Assembly (NCBI RefSeq): GCF_010614725.1
Contig: NZ_JAAEHL010000003.1
Coordinates: 62,001-126,000, forward strand
Direction of reading: 5' to 3'
DNA: 64,000 bases
Source: Flavobacterium ajazii
GTDB taxonomy: Bacteria; Bacteroidota; Bacteroidia; Flavobacteriales; Flavobacteriaceae
This document shows, piece by piece, positions 63,046 to 64,000 of this stretch; positions within the stretch are counted from its first letter, which is position 1; the number at the start of each line of letters is the position of its first letter. The position numbers were made by a program, and so were the translations under genes. The notes beneath the pieces are model-generated. The model did no database searches and had not been told where the DNA came from. It saw only the letters and a program-made list of their open reading frames with translations.

Positions 63046-64000
63046 ATGGCTTACAATCTATCCCAAAAACTAAGTATCAATATCGAGGCAATTACCATTG
63101 CCATGCAATGGCAGCAAGGTAATGCTTTATCGGAAGAAGCAGTTGCTACACTAAAGGCATATGCCGGATTTGGAGGTATCAAGGCTGTATTATATCCTCA
63201 TAGTACTACCGAAGACTGGATAAAATCCGGAGCGACAAAAGAAGACCTGAAGCTTCATCCAGAGATGACAAGACTGCATGCAATATTGCAGGAACATTAT
63301 TCTGAAAAGGATTATAATGCAGTTGTTTCATCACTTCGTAATAGTGTCCTTACGGCATTTTATACCCCGGAGATTGTTCCCAAAACTTTGTACACTGTTT
63401 TAAAAGAGCAAGACATAAACCCTAAAAACTTATATGAGCCATCAGCAGGATCAGGTATTTTTATAACTGAAGCAGAAAAAGTATTTCCAAATCTGGAACA
63501 AATTACTGCTGTGGAAAAAGACCGATTAAGCGGACTGGTGCTTTCTGCATTAAACAGTACACTTTTAACCAAAAACACCACTCATATTATAGGACTTGAA
63601 GAAGCTCCAACAAGTGATAATAACAGTTATGATTTTGTGGTCAGTAATATTCCTTTTGGTAATTTTTCTGTTTACGACGAAGCCTATCCTGATAAAGCGA
63701 TTTCAGGAAAAATTCATAATTACTTCTTTGCCAAAGGACTGGACAAACTCGCGGATGGCGGTCTTATGGCCTACATAACTACAGACGGTTTTTTAAACAG
63801 CCCTTCCAATAAGAGTGCCCGCGCATATCTTTTTCAAAATGCAGATTTTGTGAGTGCCACCGTTATGCCTGATAACCTGATGAAGGAAACCGGAAATACG
63901 GATGCTCCTAATCATCTGCTTATTGTACAGAAAAACGAGCATAAAGAAATGCTGTCTGACCATGAAAATGAACTGCTGCAAACCGTTGAACTGGAAAATG
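63046..64000 (+). CDS. Large N6-adenine DNA methylase/helicase of the ICE, N-terminal part
   Basis: The gene starts with ATG at 63046 and runs off the right edge after 318 residues. YEPSAGSGIF (130-139) is the SAM-binding motif and SNIPFG (200-205) the catalytic NPPY-like motif of N6-adenine methylases; ADGGLMAYITTDGFL (about 233-247) follows. In Bacteroidota ICEs this N-terminal domain belongs to a very large protein (well over 1,000 residues) with a C-terminal SNF2-like helicase, which may protect the element during transfer. The rest cannot be seen here. Confidence 0.88.
   Translation, partial: MAYNLSQKLSINIEAITIAMQWQQGNALSEEAVATLKAYAGFGGIKAVLYPHSTTEDWIKSGATKEDLKLHPEMTRLHAILQEHYSEKDYNAVVSSLRNSVLTAFYTPEIVPKTLYTVLKEQDINPKNLYEPSAGSGIFITEAEKVFPNLEQITAVEKDRLSGLVLSALNSTLLTKNTTHIIGLEEAPTSDNNSYDFVVSNIPFGNFSVYDEAYPDKAISGKIHNYFFAKGLDKLADGGLMAYITTDGFLNSPSNKSARAYLFQNADFVSATVMPDNLMKETGNTDAPNHLLIVQKNEHKEMLSDHENELLQTVELEN

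Overview
The window comes from an AT-rich member of the Bacteroidota, most likely Flavobacteriia (Flavobacterium or Chryseobacterium type). Evidence: a SusC/SusD pair, DUF6520, TPR-AraC regulators, a 58-residue histone H1-like protein, -7 promoter elements of the form TAnnTTTG, and Bacteroidota-type conjugation genes (MobA/MobB/MobC, DUF4134/TraE, RteC, DUF932, SSB). It reads as the accessory part of an integrative conjugative element (ICE), or of two such elements, with transfer genes at both ends and cargo between. No integrase, tRNA, rRNA or CRISPR array was seen.

Layout. 0-0.55 kb: ssb and a partial DUF932 gene. 1.2-4.9 kb: two GmrSD-like DUF262 genes. 5.0-7.0 kb: a DUF4062 gene overlapping an AlbA_2/ATPase gene. 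7.2-11.1 kb: mobA-mobB-mobC with an oriT-like double hairpin upstream. 11.5-21.2 kb: a DoxX/MauE membrane protein, a small secreted DUF6520 protein, an S9 peptidase and a SusCD pair. 21.5-31.6 kb: a defence-island-like block with an XRE regulator, an AlbA_2 protein, a Cap4/DUF4297-like nuclease plus HerA ATPase flanked by ~100-bp degenerate repeats, a membrane protein, an MltR-like protein and an HNH protein. 31.7-34.7 kb: an S24 peptidase, a phosphoribosyltransferase-like protein and a NADAR protein, bracketed by a copy of the 3' end of the histone H1-like gene and the intact gene.

34.8-40.2 kb: AraC regulators and lipoproteins around a palindrome/direct-repeat operator. 40.4-48.0 kb: an AidA/PixA inclusion-body protein, a GH64-like protein, two unknown proteins and a LytTR two-component system, lying between remnants of IS982 and IS1595 transposases. 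48.2-52 kb: a siderophore receptor with a PepSY membrane protein. 52.1-57.9 kb: a broken AraC gene, a LytTR membrane regulator, an outer-membrane barrel, a serine hydrolase and lipoproteins. 57.9-61.3 kb: a run of decaying genes (SAP/DUF6434, alpha/beta hydrolase, ECF sigma factor, rteC) interspersed with intact NTF2-like and TfoX-N genes. 61.6-64 kb: ICE genes (TraE/DUF4134, DUF1896-like, a large N6-adenine methylase that runs off the window).

The most interesting candidates are the S24/PRTase/NADAR module with its possible att-like repeats, the repeat-bounded nuclease-HerA cassette, the DoxX-DUF6520-S9-SusCD cluster, and several GC-rich foldable intergenic elements. All functional assignments rest on reading motifs by eye; no database search was run.
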